NCBI GenBank assembly: GCA_964447015.1
Contig: CAYUQU010000001.1
Coordinates: 1 to 64,000 of the forward strand
Source: Wandonia sp964447015
Lineage (GTDB): Bacteria; Bacteroidota; Bacteroidia; Flavobacteriales_D; Crocinitomicaceae
Direction of reading: 5' to 3'
Length of the DNA stretch: 64,000 nt
Shown here: positions 44,303 to 52,296 of the stretch, in pieces
How the letters are laid out: the number at the start of each line of letters is the position of its first letter
Position numbering within the stretch: the stretch's first letter is position 1
Notes under the pieces: model-generated
What the model was told of the DNA's origin: nothing
Database searches by the model: none
What the model saw: only the letters and a program-made list of their open reading frames with translations
Position numbers and translations under genes: made by a program

Positions 44303-44342
44303 AAAAGGTCATTTTATCGACCTTTTGTAAATAGTAGATTTG
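44303..44342 (+). promoter_or_regulatory. Hairpin and -7 box upstream of hutI
   Basis: AAAAGGTC-attttatc-GACCTTTT is a perfect 8-bp stem (44303-44326), followed by TAGATTTG at 44335-44342, a good -7 box 14 bases before the hutI start. The hairpin may be the terminator of the upstream gene or an operator; no TTTG lies at the usual 20-base distance. Confidence 0.45.
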
Positions 44343-44356
44343 AAAAGCAGAAAGTA

Positions 44357-45604
44357 ATGTCAAGAATTCTCATCAAAAACATAAAAGGACTTCTCCAAGC
44401 AGGAGAAAATTTTCCTGAATTCGTAAAGGGATCAGAAATGAAAAATGTTCCCATGATCGAGAATGCTTTCTTGGCAATCGAAGGCGACGAAATTATCGCT
44501 TACGGATCAATGGAAGACATGCTCGGCATTGACGATTGGCGAAATCTTGAAATCATCGACGCGACAGGAAAGTATGTGCTACCTACATTCTGCGACAGCC
44601 ACACGCACATCGTTTTTGCCAAAAGCCGCGAAGGCGAATTTGTCGATAAAATCAATGGACTTTCTTACGAAGAAATTGCAGCTAAAGGTGGTGGAATTTT
44701 AAATTCTGCTCGTGCGCTGCAACAAACTTCTGAAGAAGATTTATATCAATCAGCATACACTCGTTTGAATGAAATCATGCAAACAGGAACGGGAGCAGTA
44801 GAAATTAAATCTGGCTACGGACTGACAGTCGAAGCCGAACTAAAAATGCTCCGTGTCATCAAACGCTTGAAAGAAAATCATCCGATTACGATAAAAGCTA
44901 CCTTTTTAGGTGCGCACGCTTTTCCACTTGAATACCGCGAAAATCATCAAGGCTACATTCGTCAGATTATTGATGAAATGTTACCTGCGATTAAAGAAGA
45001 AGGTTTGGCAGAATACATTGACGCCTTTTGCGAAAGAGGTTATTTCTCAGTAGAAGAATTGACTCAGATAATGGAAGCTGGAAAAGCAGCAGGACTTACA
45101 CCCAAAATTCACGTCAATCAATTCTCAATTCTAGGTGGAGTAAAAGCCGCGGTTGAGCATGGAGCTCTATCTGTCGACCATCTCGAAGAAATAAACGACG
45201 CTGACATTGCTATTTTGAAAGACAGCAAGTGTATGCCGACACTTTTACCGAGCTGTTCATTCTTTTTAAACATCCCTTTCGGTAAAGCCCGAGTAATGAT
45301 GGACAACAACCTACCCGTTGCCTTAGCCACAGACTACAACCCAGGAACTACACCAAGCGGAAATATGCTGTTCTTATGGTCACTAGCTTGCATTAAATTG
45401 CGCATGACACCAACAGAAGCATTAAATGCAATGACAATTAACACCGCTTACGCCATGGGCCTTTCAGCATCTCACGGCACAATCTCAATAGGCAAAAAAG
45501 CCAACCTGATGATCACCAAATCGATTCCATCCATCGAGTTTTTACCCTATTCATTTGGCGCAAACCATTTGGAAACGGTAATCTTGAATGGAGTGAAGAT
45601 GTAA
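44357..45604 (+). CDS. hutI: Imidazolonepropionase
   Basis: This 415-aa amidohydrolase hydrolyses 4-imidazolone-5-propanoate to N-formimino-L-glutamate, the third step of histidine breakdown. It has FCDSHTHIVFAKSREGEF (metal-binding HxH), TGTGAVEIKSGYGLTVEAEL (the K-S-G-Y-G-L signature of HutI), TFLGAHAFPLEYRE, IHVNQFSILGG, SVDHLEEIN and ALATDYNPGTTPSGNMLF. The length is normal for the family. The other hut genes are not in the window, so in this organism hutI stands alone or in a scattered pathway, as in many flavobacteria. Confidence 0.95.
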   Translation: MSRILIKNIKGLLQAGENFPEFVKGSEMKNVPMIENAFLAIEGDEIIAYGSMEDMLGIDDWRNLEIIDATGKYVLPTFCDSHTHIVFAKSREGEFVDKINGLSYEEIAAKGGGILNSARALQQTSEEDLYQSAYTRLNEIMQTGTGAVEIKSGYGLTVEAELKMLRVIKRLKENHPITIKATFLGAHAFPLEYRENHQGYIRQIIDEMLPAIKEEGLAEYIDAFCERGYFSVEELTQIMEAGKAAGLTPKIHVNQFSILGGVKAAVEHGALSVDHLEEINDADIAILKDSKCMPTLLPSCSFFLNIPFGKARVMMDNNLPVALATDYNPGTTPSGNMLFLWSLACIKLRMTPTEALNAMTINTAYAMGLSASHGTISIGKKANLMITKSIPSIEFLPYSFGANHLETVILNGVKM

Positions 45605-45606
45605 GA

Positions 45607-45796
45607 AGACAAAAGACTGTTAGACCCCGACAAAATCGGGACAGACGTTAGACAAAAGACAAACCTCTTTTGGATAGGCTAATAGATACATCTCTGAAAT
45701 CCAGTACAGGCGAGTCGTGACTCGCCTCTATTATTACTACAACTCAAGAATTTTAGCACTTTTGTCTAATTTCTTTTGTCTAGCAATCTTTTGTCT
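45607..45796. repeat. Composite repeat region around an extragenic palindrome
   Basis: Two copies of AGACAAAAG (45607, 45650) on one side and three copies of its reverse complement CTTTTGTCT (45759, 45773, 45788) on the other flank the palindrome AGGCGAGTC-gt-GACTCGCCT (45708-45727). A further hairpin CCCGA-caaaa-TCGGG is at 45626-45640. A weaker copy of the TAGACCCCGACA...AGACAG stretch lies at 42373. No gene is present between 45605 and 45895. Confidence 0.6.
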
Positions 45797-45895
45797 TGTT
45801 CCAAAAAACAAAAACCCTTATCTTCGTATACCCTCTTCGTTCAAGTTTGTGGCATCATATTTGAAAAGAGGCGCATGTAACAAAAAACAATTATT

Positions 45896-46921
45896 ATGAA
45901 ACAATTTATTACGTTTATAGCCGCTGCCCTTATTTCAATTGGAGTTAACGCGCAGACACAAACCAATCTGGTATTTTTTAGTGAGCAAGGAGAACAATTC
46001 TTGGTTGTACTGAATGGAATTCAACAAAATTTCAACCCACAAACAAATGTCAAAGTCACGGAGTTGATTCAACCGTATTACAAAGTCAAAATTCGCTTTG
46101 TTGACGGACAAACCCCTGATCTTGACAAAACCTTAAATTTCAATCCAGGCACAGAAACGACTTATGCGTTAAAGAAAAACAAAAAAGGTGAATACGTATT
46201 GCGTTGGCAAAGCGAAATTCCAATTGCACAAGCGCCTCAAAACATGCCGAATCAAAATGTAGTCGTGTATACAACTACCCCAGCGCAAGCTCCTGTTACG
46301 CATCAAGAAGATGTGCGTTACAATGACAACACAACCATAACAAACACCACGAATACAAGTACAAATGTACATCAAACCAATCCGCAAGGAGGAAATGTAT
46401 CGATGGGAATAAACATTAATGACCCAGAGTTGGGAGTAAACATGAATGTGAACGTAAATGCATCTGAAACAGGAATGCAAACACACAACAACACCACTAC
46501 TTATTCGCACACGACGACTACAACAACTACACATGTTGACAATACAAATCCACAAATCAATCGCCCTGTGGACAATTCGACAACAACCTATTCAATGCCC
46601 GGATACAACGGCGCAGTAGGTTGTGCATGGCCGATGGATGAAACGGCATTTTCCCAAGCTTACAATTCTATCCAATCCAAAGACTTTGAAAGCTCAAAAC
46701 TAACAGTTGCCAAGCAAGTCATCAACAACAACTGCCTCACAAGCGACCAAGTAAAACGCGTAATGCTAGCTTTCGATTTTGAGAGCACACGATTGGATTT
46801 AGCTAAGCACGCTTACGGTTACACATATGATATCGGTAATTATTACTTGCTTAATGATGCTTTTACATTCGAATCGAGTATAGATGATTTGAATACATAT
46901 ATTAGTGGGTTTAGGAGGTAG
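45896..46921 (+). CDS. Secreted DUF4476 domain protein
   Basis: This 341-aa protein has a signal peptide (ITFIAAALISIGVNAQ), an N-terminal beta-domain (LVFFSEQGEQFLVVLNGIQQ, YYKVKIRFVDGQ), a Thr/Asn-rich low-complexity linker (about 140-230) and the C-terminal DUF4476 helical domain, with FSQAYNSIQSKDFESSKLTV, ITNNCLTSDQ-like NNNCLTSDQVKRVMLAFDFE and YDIGNYYLLNDAFTFESS. DUF4476 proteins are widespread in Bacteroidota and have no known function. It is the last ordinary chromosomal gene before the second cassette array. Confidence 0.85.
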   Translation: MKQFITFIAAALISIGVNAQTQTNLVFFSEQGEQFLVVLNGIQQNFNPQTNVKVTELIQPYYKVKIRFVDGQTPDLDKTLNFNPGTETTYALKKNKKGEYVLRWQSEIPIAQAPQNMPNQNVVVYTTTPAQAPVTHQEDVRYNDNTTITNTTNTSTNVHQTNPQGGNVSMGININDPELGVNMNVNVNASETGMQTHNNTTTYSHTTTTTTTHVDNTNPQINRPVDNSTTTYSMPGYNGAVGCAWPMDETAFSQAYNSIQSKDFESSKLTVAKQVINNNCLTSDQVKRVMLAFDFESTRLDLAKHAYGYTYDIGNYYLLNDAFTFESSIDDLNTYISGFRR

Positions 46922-46930
46922 TTAAAAATA

Positions 46931-47041
46931 AAATAAGGAGTCGTCGCTTTTCTCATGGGTTTTTGCAGGCTTATGTGGCTGGGTTTGGGTGTGTAGGTTT
47001 GTAAAAACAAGAGAAGGGGTAGACTTATAAGGGAGTTAGCG
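46931..47041 (+). repeat. attC-like imperfect palindrome
   Basis: TTCTCATGGGTTTTTGCA (46960 region) pairs imperfectly with TTGTAAAAACAAGAGAA (47000-47016), and AATAAGGAGTC with GACTTAT further out. The 3' end is GGGAGTTAGCG; its last 22 bases (47019-47040) are identical to 22764-22785. It opens the second array. Confidence 0.55.
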
Positions 47042-47174
47042 TTCATTGTAAATGGCAATCCAGTTTATCTTTTCGAGCTGACAAAATATGCGGAAAATGA
47101 AAGCGTAATTAAATGAAATATCAAATAAATAAAGCAGAGACGACAATTTTAAAACTTAAGGTAAGTCAGATTTT

Positions 47175-47801
47175 ATGAAAGGTTTTAATTACATATTCTT
47201 AATCTTTTTACTAATTGGCTGTAATAATGAGACAAGGACAAATATTGCATCTAATTCTATATGTAATGACAGCGTTATTGATTATCCAAATTATAATATA
47301 GATTCGATCTATAATGAATTACTAAAAGACACCCTTAAACAAACTGACATTGACGCAAAAAAATGGATTATACATTATGCCGACTCAATTAAATTTTATG
47401 GAAATAGAATAGAAACTTTTTTCCCATACAAAGACTTTGATAGAATTATAGTTTTCCGATTGACACAACATGAATCTCTTTCTGAAATTGTACAAAAGGA
47501 TACTTTCTGTTTAAATAATTGTCAAGCAGAGCTTTTCCTAGAAATAATCAATAATCCTTTATACTTTACATTTGCGGAATGTGGTACGCCAATTTTCGAC
47601 TATAATTTTCAGTTCCTAAAAGGTAACGTGATTATCGAGGAACTGTTTTTTGATTATGATTGCAATTTCTTTATGACAGAATCAAAAGTTAAGGATATGA
47701 ATTGGCAGAGAATGAAATATGGTGCAATCGTTAATAAATTTAAAATTGAACAACTTAGAATAATATTAATGGAAACAAATGCATATTTAGAGACACAATA
47801 A
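47175..47801 (+). CDS. Lipoprotein, unknown (cassette gene)
   Basis: This 208-aa lipoprotein starts MKGFNYIFLIFLLIGCNNET (lipobox LIGC). The mature part is alpha/beta with two Cys pairs (DTFCLNNCQAELFLEII and YFTFAECGTPIFDYNFQF) and a C-terminal LKGNVIIEELFFDYDCNFFM. No family is recognised. It is the first gene after the conserved 22-bp site end and is followed by the best-paired long attC-like site of the second array. Confidence 0.72.
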   Translation: MKGFNYIFLIFLLIGCNNETRTNIASNSICNDSVIDYPNYNIDSIYNELLKDTLKQTDIDAKKWIIHYADSIKFYGNRIETFFPYKDFDRIIVFRLTQHESLSEIVQKDTFCLNNCQAELFLEIINNPLYFTFAECGTPIFDYNFQFLKGNVIIEELFFDYDCNFFMTESKVKDMNWQRMKYGAIVNKFKIEQLRIILMETNAYLETQ

Positions 47802-47813
47802 TAACAACGAAAC

Positions 47814-47942
47814 GCTAACAAAGGCTAAAATCAAGCGGGCAGATAGTGCTAATTTGAAGGGTATTGCAACTAATAAACTTTATTGCAGGCTGACAGGAAA
47901 GTGCTCCGAAATGCCCGCCATCTTTTAGCCTCAGCCGTTATC
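47814..47942 (+). repeat. attC-like long palindrome with perfect stems
   Basis: GCTAACA (47814) opens it and CCGTTATC (47935) closes it. AGGCTAAAA (47822) pairs perfectly with TTTTAGCCT (47923), and GCGGGCA (47835) with TGCCCGC (47912). At 129 bases it is as long as the attC sites of Vibrio superintegrons. Confidence 0.68.
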
Positions 47943-47976
47943 GTCATTTTAGGACGACCAATACCGATAGAAATAA

Positions 47977-48621
47977 ATGCATAAAAAGTCAATCAAATAT
48001 TTAATCATAGCGACAATCAATTTAATTGCCTTGACTACTTTACTTGCATTTTGGACAGACGAACTAGAATTGACTTTTAATGACTTAGTAAGACCAATTG
48101 AGTTTTTAAAAATCCTTGCCTTTACTGTGTTATCTCTTGTTGGGATGAGGCTGTTAGTTTACTATTTCAGAAAGAAAAACATTCATAATCTGACAACCAA
48201 ACTGAAATTAGCAACTCTTCTTACTTTTTTAATTTCCTCTTATTTATATGTTGACTATTCAATAAAGTTTGTAGATAATGTAATTGTGAACCGACAGTTC
48301 AGGCAACAAATTGCCGACAAAATTAAACCAGCAAAAGGACTTGCCAACGGGACTACAGCCGAGAACTTGACAATTGAAGAATATCAAGAAATAGCAAGAA
48401 TGAACTGGTTTCCAAAATTGCCAATAGAAGCAACGGATATTATGTACAGCTATCAATATGATGGTTTTTTACCTGACTATTCATTCACATTGACATATGA
48501 CTTACCAAAGGAAATGAATGTTGACTCAATAAATTATGAGAACGGATACTTCTCAAAATATCAAACATTTGAAATTGTTGACAATAAAAAACGAGTGACT
48601 TACAATGAAGGGGAACGATAA
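47977..48621 (+). CDS. Membrane protein, unknown (cassette gene)
   Basis: This 214-aa protein has three predicted membrane segments in its first half: YLIIATINLIALTTLLAFW, FLKILAFTVLSLVGMRLLVYY and LATLLTFLISSYLYVDYSI. The C-terminal half (about 110-214) is probably periplasmic (ENLTIEEYQEIARMNWFPKL, GFLPDYSFTLTYDLPKEMNV). No family is recognised. It is a single-gene cassette between two attC-like ends. Confidence 0.7.
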   Translation: MHKKSIKYLIIATINLIALTTLLAFWTDELELTFNDLVRPIEFLKILAFTVLSLVGMRLLVYYFRKKNIHNLTTKLKLATLLTFLISSYLYVDYSIKFVDNVIVNRQFRQQIADKIKPAKGLANGTTAENLTIEEYQEIARMNWFPKLPIEATDIMYSYQYDGFLPDYSFTLTYDLPKEMNVDSINYENGYFSKYQTFEIVDNKKRVTYNEGER

Positions 48622-48639
48622 AAAACGAAATCCCGCCCA

Positions 48640-48664
48640 TCGCAAATCTGCCAACCGTTGTGCA
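48640..48664 (+). repeat. attC-like right half-site
   Basis: GCAAATCTGCCAACCGTTGTGC resembles the right ends of the other sites (CCGTT, then GTGCATAATG), but I see no left arm to pair with it after the stop codon at 48619-48621. Confidence 0.35.
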
Positions 48665-48719
48665 TAATGATACATATTGTGGAAATAGACCATAAACTGC
48701 ATCATATAAAAAAACATTT

Positions 48720-49304
48720 ATGAAAATCATTCTCCTCTTTTTAGCTATTATTCAAATAAATATTACTTGGAGCCAAAATGGTTTTAAAGTTATACGTAAA
48801 GCAGAAAAGCAAATTGAAAAAGGTAATTTAACTAAAGCATTAAAATTACTCGACAAAGCAAATTCAATGGACTATGGTTTTTGCGGCAATGCTTGGAATG
48901 AAGCAGAGGAGGCAATTGCTTTCAATCGTGTCAAGATTTATGATGCAACAGGTGAATTTTTAAAAGCAGCAAATGAACTAAACTCAATAAATTATTATTA
49001 CAGAGAAAATTTAGATTCACTTAAAATTGTCTATTTCATTAAAGATATTGACAAACAAATTATTAAACGGGAAATTGACTCATGCATTGCCACAATAAAC
49101 AATTTAGATAGCATTGATTTCTATTTTGGATTAGATTTGAATGTCAACTTTAGTGAAAAACCATTCCATATATCTTATGAAACATTAAAAATTGTACGAA
49201 AGGATATATTCATGTTAACAGACGAGAATAAGAATGTATCTATGCTGAACAGATTTCAATTATCATTAAATAAACAACCGTTTTATTTGCTGCTATTAGA
49301 ATAA
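48720..49304 (+). CDS. Secreted TPR-like protein, unknown (cassette gene)
   Basis: This 194-aa protein has a signal peptide (KIILLFLAIIQINITWSQ) and one or two TPR-like helical hairpins (AEKQIEKGNLTKALKLLDKA, YDATGEFLKAANELNSINYY). The rest is helical, with a Cys in REIDSCIATINNLDSIDFYF. No family is recognised. It probably acts in the periplasm in protein contacts. Confidence 0.65.
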   Translation: MKIILLFLAIIQINITWSQNGFKVIRKAEKQIEKGNLTKALKLLDKANSMDYGFCGNAWNEAEEAIAFNRVKIYDATGEFLKAANELNSINYYYRENLDSLKIVYFIKDIDKQIIKREIDSCIATINNLDSIDFYFGLDLNVNFSEKPFHISYETLKIVRKDIFMLTDENKNVSMLNRFQLSLNKQPFYLLLLE

Positions 49305-49311
49305 ATAATAA

Positions 49312-49453
49312 ATACACATAACCCCAGTTTAGCTCCATGCCTTCGATTTTTCTTCGAAGCACTATTAATTATGAAAGAAAAAATCTAACTTCGGAATAAC
49401 AATTAGTTTAAAAAGTTCGGCACACTGCCAGACCCGAAAACGTTGTGGTGTAT
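49312..49453 (+). repeat. attC-like spacer with conserved core
   Basis: ATACACATAACCCC (49312) pairs with the end AACGTTGTGGTGTAT (49439-49453). CTTCGA/TCGAAG forms an inner hairpin at 49341-49359. The core ATCTAACTTCGGAATAACAA (49383) and TTTAAAAAGTTCGG (49407) is shared with other spacers, and the end GCCAGACCCGAAAACGTTG is almost the same as in the spacer at 50328-50459. Confidence 0.6.
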
Positions 49454-49476
49454 AGAACGAGACCAACGAAAACATC

Positions 49477-49878
49477 ATGAGTAATCAAACTGACTTAGAA
49501 AAATTACAAGAAGAATTAACTGGATATGCGATTCAAATTGCAGATTCGTTTATGATTAAATTGGACTACTCCGATAAATCCATTAAGAAAGTCGAAAAGA
49601 TTCTTTCAAAGATTCACAAGGATTATAAAAAGTCAAAAAATGATGAAGGGCTAAACGGGATTGCTTTAGAATTTGCATTCTACATAATTAAGGTGATTGA
49701 GAATAATCATGAAAAAGGAAAATTAGAGAGAAATCATGTTGATTTAGGAGACGATACTTTTCCTTATTATTGGAACGATTCCACTATTTTTCCATATTCT
49801 TGGTGCTTGAAAAGAATTTTTGAAGGAAAGTCTGACAATATTTGGAGTAAATATAAAACCTTGATTTTAAATAAATAG
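49477..49878 (+). CDS. Immunity-like small protein, unknown (cassette gene)
   Basis: This 133-aa acidic-basic protein is cytoplasmic, mostly helical (TDLEKLQEELTGYAIQIADS, KSIKKVEKILSKIHKDYKKS), with a conserved-looking centre GLNGIALEFAFYIIKVIENN and DDTFPYYWNDSTIFPYSW. Its style (helical, single domain, Phe/Tyr/Trp patches) is like immunity proteins of polymorphic toxins, but I cannot assign a family. It is two bases upstream of the next gene, so the pair forms one two-gene cassette. Confidence 0.6.
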   Translation: MSNQTDLEKLQEELTGYAIQIADSFMIKLDYSDKSIKKVEKILSKIHKDYKKSKNDEGLNGIALEFAFYIIKVIENNHEKGKLERNHVDLGDDTFPYYWNDSTIFPYSWCLKRIFEGKSDNIWSKYKTLILNK

Positions 49879-49880
49879 AA

Positions 49881-50330
49881 ATGGATAAATTTCTTGAAAT
49901 AGAAAGAATACCTTATGAAGAACCCTATCACATTAATCTTGTGATAACAGCTTCGAATGGAAAATCAAGTGGTCAGATTGAAATCTATGATAATGCCGAT
50001 TTTTTAATTCAAATCGCAGATTCTCTTGAGAAATTTCCAGTTGATTCGAAAGATGAATTTAAATGGGAACTTGGTTCGGAGAATCCAGCAGATCGATTTG
50101 CCTTCTATTTTTTATTCAATGTTTTCAATCATATGACAGAAGGTTGGATAAGTGCTATTCATATTCGATTTAACAATAATGAAATTCTTCCGTTTAGTGA
50201 AATTTCAGATTTCTGTATTCCTTGTGAGCCAGCTGGAATTAATCAGCTTGGTAAACTGTTCAGAGAATTTGCAAAACTTAATTCTAAGAAACTTATCTGG
50301 AACGGAATAGAAGGAGAAATAATTACATAA
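49881..50330 (+). CDS. Small cytoplasmic protein, unknown (cassette gene)
   Basis: This 149-aa protein is alpha/beta (PYHINLVITASNGKSSGQIE, LIQIADSLEKFP, WELGSENPADRFAFYFLFNV) with EPAGINQLGKLFREFAKLN near the end. No signal peptide or membrane segment is present. It follows its neighbour after two bases. The stop codon TAA is also the first part of the next attC-like site (TAACACAGG), as at 23913. The function is unknown; similar small pairs are often immunity or regulatory proteins. Confidence 0.6.
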   Translation: MDKFLEIERIPYEEPYHINLVITASNGKSSGQIEIYDNADFLIQIADSLEKFPVDSKDEFKWELGSENPADRFAFYFLFNVFNHMTEGWISAIHIRFNNNEILPFSEISDFCIPCEPAGINQLGKLFREFAKLNSKKLIWNGIEGEIIT

Positions 50331-50459
50331 CACAGGTCTAGCAATCAAGTCATAGTGAACGGCGTTTTGGAAAATTAATCGTAATTTTGAAATATCGGGT
50401 GTTTAAGCAATTGAGTGGGTTAAATCGGCTCGACTGCCAGTCCGAAAACGTTGGCGGTC
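50328..50459 (+). repeat. attC-like spacer overlapping the stop codon
   Basis: TAACACAGGTCTAGCAATCA (50328) contains the preceding stop codon; GGTCTAGCAATCAAG pairs with CTCGACTGCCAGTCC (11 of 15) near 50430-50444. It ends GAAAACGTTGGCGGTCA. GTTGGCG (50450-50456) is close to GTTRRRY. Confidence 0.6.
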
Positions 50460-50491
50460 ATAACCACACTCGTATAGCGTGTGAAAATAAA

Positions 50492-50527
50492 TTTGCAATT
50501 GATGCGTTATTGGTGTATATTTACACC
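50492..50527 (+). promoter_or_regulatory. parD promoter with overlapping dyad operator
   Basis: TTTG (50492-50495), a 20-base spacer and TATATTTA (50516-50523) form a Bacteroidota-type promoter 20 bases before the parD ATG. The inverted repeat GGTGTA-tatt-TACACC (50512-50527) sits on the -7 box, the expected place for repression by the ParD antitoxin. Confidence 0.65.
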
Positions 50528-50542
50528 ATAACACAAAGCATC

Positions 50543-50782
50543 ATGAAACGACAAAGTATATCTTTTACCGAACCAAACGACGAGTGGTTGAAAAATCAAA
50601 TCGCTAATAAAGAATATTCTAGCAAGAGTGAATTGATTAACGATTTGATCAGACAAGCTCGACATCAACAAAGAGAAATTGATTGGATTAGATTCAAACT
50701 TGAAAAAGCTGAACAAAGTGGATTCACAACAGATTCTCGTACTCAAATTTTAAAGCAGTCCAAAGATTTGCTCAATGGGTAA
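50543..50782 (+). CDS. parD: ParD-family antitoxin
   Basis: I choose the ATG at 50543 (MKRQSISFTEPNDEWLKNQI), not the longer frame from 50387, which would begin inside the attC-like site. The 79-aa protein has the ribbon-helix-helix front (QSISFTEPNDEWLKNQIANK, SSKSELINDLIRQARHQQRE) and the C-terminal segment that neutralizes the toxin (IDWIRFKLEKAEQSGFTTD). It overlaps the toxin start by eight bases. ParD binds its own operator and ParE. With the toxin broken, it may serve now as a lone antitoxin that protects against related ParE proteins. Confidence 0.88.
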   Translation: MKRQSISFTEPNDEWLKNQIANKEYSSKSELINDLIRQARHQQREIDWIRFKLEKAEQSGFTTDSRTQILKQSKDLLNG

Positions 50783-51059
50783 ATACAAACTGAGCAATGT
50801 TGCAAAGTAAGACTTAATCAGGATTCATCACTATGGAGTGAAAAAATTTGGTTATAGACAAGCTGACAAGTACTTCAACTCTTTCTTTGACAATTTTGAA
50901 CTGATTTCTGAGAGACCACACTCATTTGAAGCGGTTGATTTCGTTAAACCAGGATATAGACGATGTGTTTGTGGTGTTGACAGTATCTACTTCAGACATA
51001 TTGATGACATTGTCGAGATTATGGCTATTATTGGACGTCAGGACTTAAATCAATTGTAA
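50775..51059 (+). pseudogene. parE: ParE-family toxin with a nonsense codon
   Basis: The gene starts at 50775 inside the parD end: MGKYKLSNVAK, then TAA at 50808-50810, then in the same frame DLIRIHHYGVKKFGYRQADK, SFEAVDFVKPGYRRCVCGVD and DIVEIMAIIGRQDLNQL. ParE proteins have Glu or Asp-rich 'AKxDLIRIHHYG' here, so GAA changed to TAA by one base is the likely event. The remaining frame could restart at GTG 50838 to give 73 aa without the first helix. The protein would lack the N-terminal strand and helix needed for a stable fold, so the gyrase poison is probably lost. Confidence 0.85.
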
Positions 51060-51067
51060 TAAAGATC

Positions 51068-51203
51068 GGTTGCAAACAGCACCCAAGCTCCAACCCTTCA
51101 ATCATACTTCGTAAGAACGAATAATTTGAATGAATAAGTTTTAACTTCGAAACAACAAATTAATTAAAAGGTCAGGCTAGCGCCTAGTTCCAAAACCTTA
51201 CAA
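51068..51203 (+). repeat. attC-like spacer with conserved core
   Basis: GGTTGCAAACAGC (51068) opens it and CCTAGTTCCAAAACCTTACA ends it; pairing of GGTT...GCTCC...ACCCTT with AAGGTCAGGCTAGC...AAACC is loose. The core TTTTAACTTCGAAACAACAA (51139) and ATTAAAAGG match the spacers at 28815, 49383 and 52493. Confidence 0.45.
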
Positions 51204-51209
51204 ACAATT

Positions 51210-51815
51210 ATGAAAGGACTGATTACAACGATGGTGTTTATTCTAACTGTTTCGGTAATTAACGGACAGACTAAGGACAAGACAATATTTGTTGGCAATA
51301 TTATTTCTGACACCACGACTTTTAAAAGTGACGACAATTGGACTGAATTGACCTCAATTTTGAAATCGAACTATAAAATCGAAATCCGATTCATTACATC
51401 ACCATCATTCAATTATACTAACCATACCATCTTGACCTATGACAACAAGTGGAGTGCAAAATATTATTATTACACACCGGACACGAATGATTTGTTATCT
51501 AAAGACATTAAATCAAAAACAACTATTGATACTATTTTTTCGCGACTAGTATTAAATAATATTTTCTCACTGCCTGACCAAGACAGTTTAATAACAGAAA
51601 AATATGAATTCAATCCTGATACAGATGAATTTATTGGCTCTGGAATGTCAGTATGTGATGGGACTTGCTATTACGTTGAATTCAAAGTTGGCGACCATTT
51701 TAGACGATACAGTTATTGTAATCCCGACAGTTATGCGGACTTTTACCCTCAAGTATATGAGCTAAGAAATTTTGCGAACATTGTAAAAATATTTACAGAA
51801 TGGACGAAAGAATAA
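51210..51815 (+). CDS. Secreted protein, unknown (cassette gene)
   Basis: This 201-aa protein has a signal peptide (KGLITTMVFILTVSVINGQ, cleavage near GQ-TKD). The mature part is beta-rich (YKIEIRFITSPSFNYTNHTI, WSAKYYYYTPDTNDLL) with a Cys-containing turn GMSVCDGTCYYVEFKVGDHF and RRYSYCNPDSYADFYPQVYE near the end. No family is recognised. It starts seven bases after the attC-like end. Confidence 0.65.
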   Translation: MKGLITTMVFILTVSVINGQTKDKTIFVGNIISDTTTFKSDDNWTELTSILKSNYKIEIRFITSPSFNYTNHTILTYDNKWSAKYYYYTPDTNDLLSKDIKSKTTIDTIFSRLVLNNIFSLPDQDSLITEKYEFNPDTDEFIGSGMSVCDGTCYYVEFKVGDHFRRYSYCNPDSYADFYPQVYELRNFANIVKIFTEWTKE

Positions 51816-51821
51816 TTGCTG

Positions 51822-51846
51822 GTAACACGGGTTTTACGTAATAACC
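51822..51846 (+). repeat. Short attC-like remnant
   Basis: GGTAACAC followed by GGTTTTACGTAATAACC, a near-palindrome of 17 bases. It is much shorter than the other sites and may be a deletion product. Confidence 0.35.
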
Positions 51847-51873
51847 ACTCCCGAAATAGAATAATAAAAAAAC

Positions 51874-52296
51874 ATGTCTTGGATAATAACATTTAATATA
51901 ATTGGTGGCAAGTTTGACCCGAATCAAATCGACGTAGAATTTAATCAGAAGAATATTGCTGATGATATCAATAATTTTGGACCACATAAAGGAAAACCAT
52001 ACGGGTATGGAAGTGCAACTTATGTTGTGCCTAAATCGATTCCTAGAAAAGAGAAATTTAAGTTCTTAGCAGACTTGTTTGAACCAAAATTAAATGAACT
52101 TAGGGAAAATGGTGCCGAAAATTGGTGGATAGAAATTGGTCGATTATATTTTCTTCAGTGCAATGAGGAATTAGATTCAAAAGAAATTAATGAAATTGCT
52201 CGTTTAAAATGCTCGATTTCATATTCTGCATACTCGGTCACCGAAGACGAACAGCAAGTAGGATTTGACCATAATAACTTCGGAAATGAAATTTAA
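51874..52296 (+). CDS. Small cytoplasmic protein, unknown (cassette gene)
   Basis: This 140-aa protein begins MSWIITFNIIGGKFDPNQID and has HKGKPYGYGSATYVVPKSIP and ENWWIEIGRLYFLQCNEELD, a mixed alpha/beta pattern. It resembles small proteins with a 'DUF4279-like' beta-fold in style, but I cannot assign a family. It overlaps the next gene by 11 bases, so the two share one cassette. Confidence 0.6.
   Translation: MSWIITFNIIGGKFDPNQIDVEFNQKNIADDINNFGPHKGKPYGYGSATYVVPKSIPRKEKFKFLADLFEPKLNELRENGAENWWIEIGRLYFLQCNEELDSKEINEIARLKCSISYSAYSVTEDEQQVGFDHNNFGNEI

Noticed and set aside
50387..50542. Longer ParD with 52 extra N-terminal residues
   Set aside because: The extra part lies in the attC-like site and the promoter, and ribbon-helix-helix antitoxins start a few residues before the first strand, as with the ATG at 50543.
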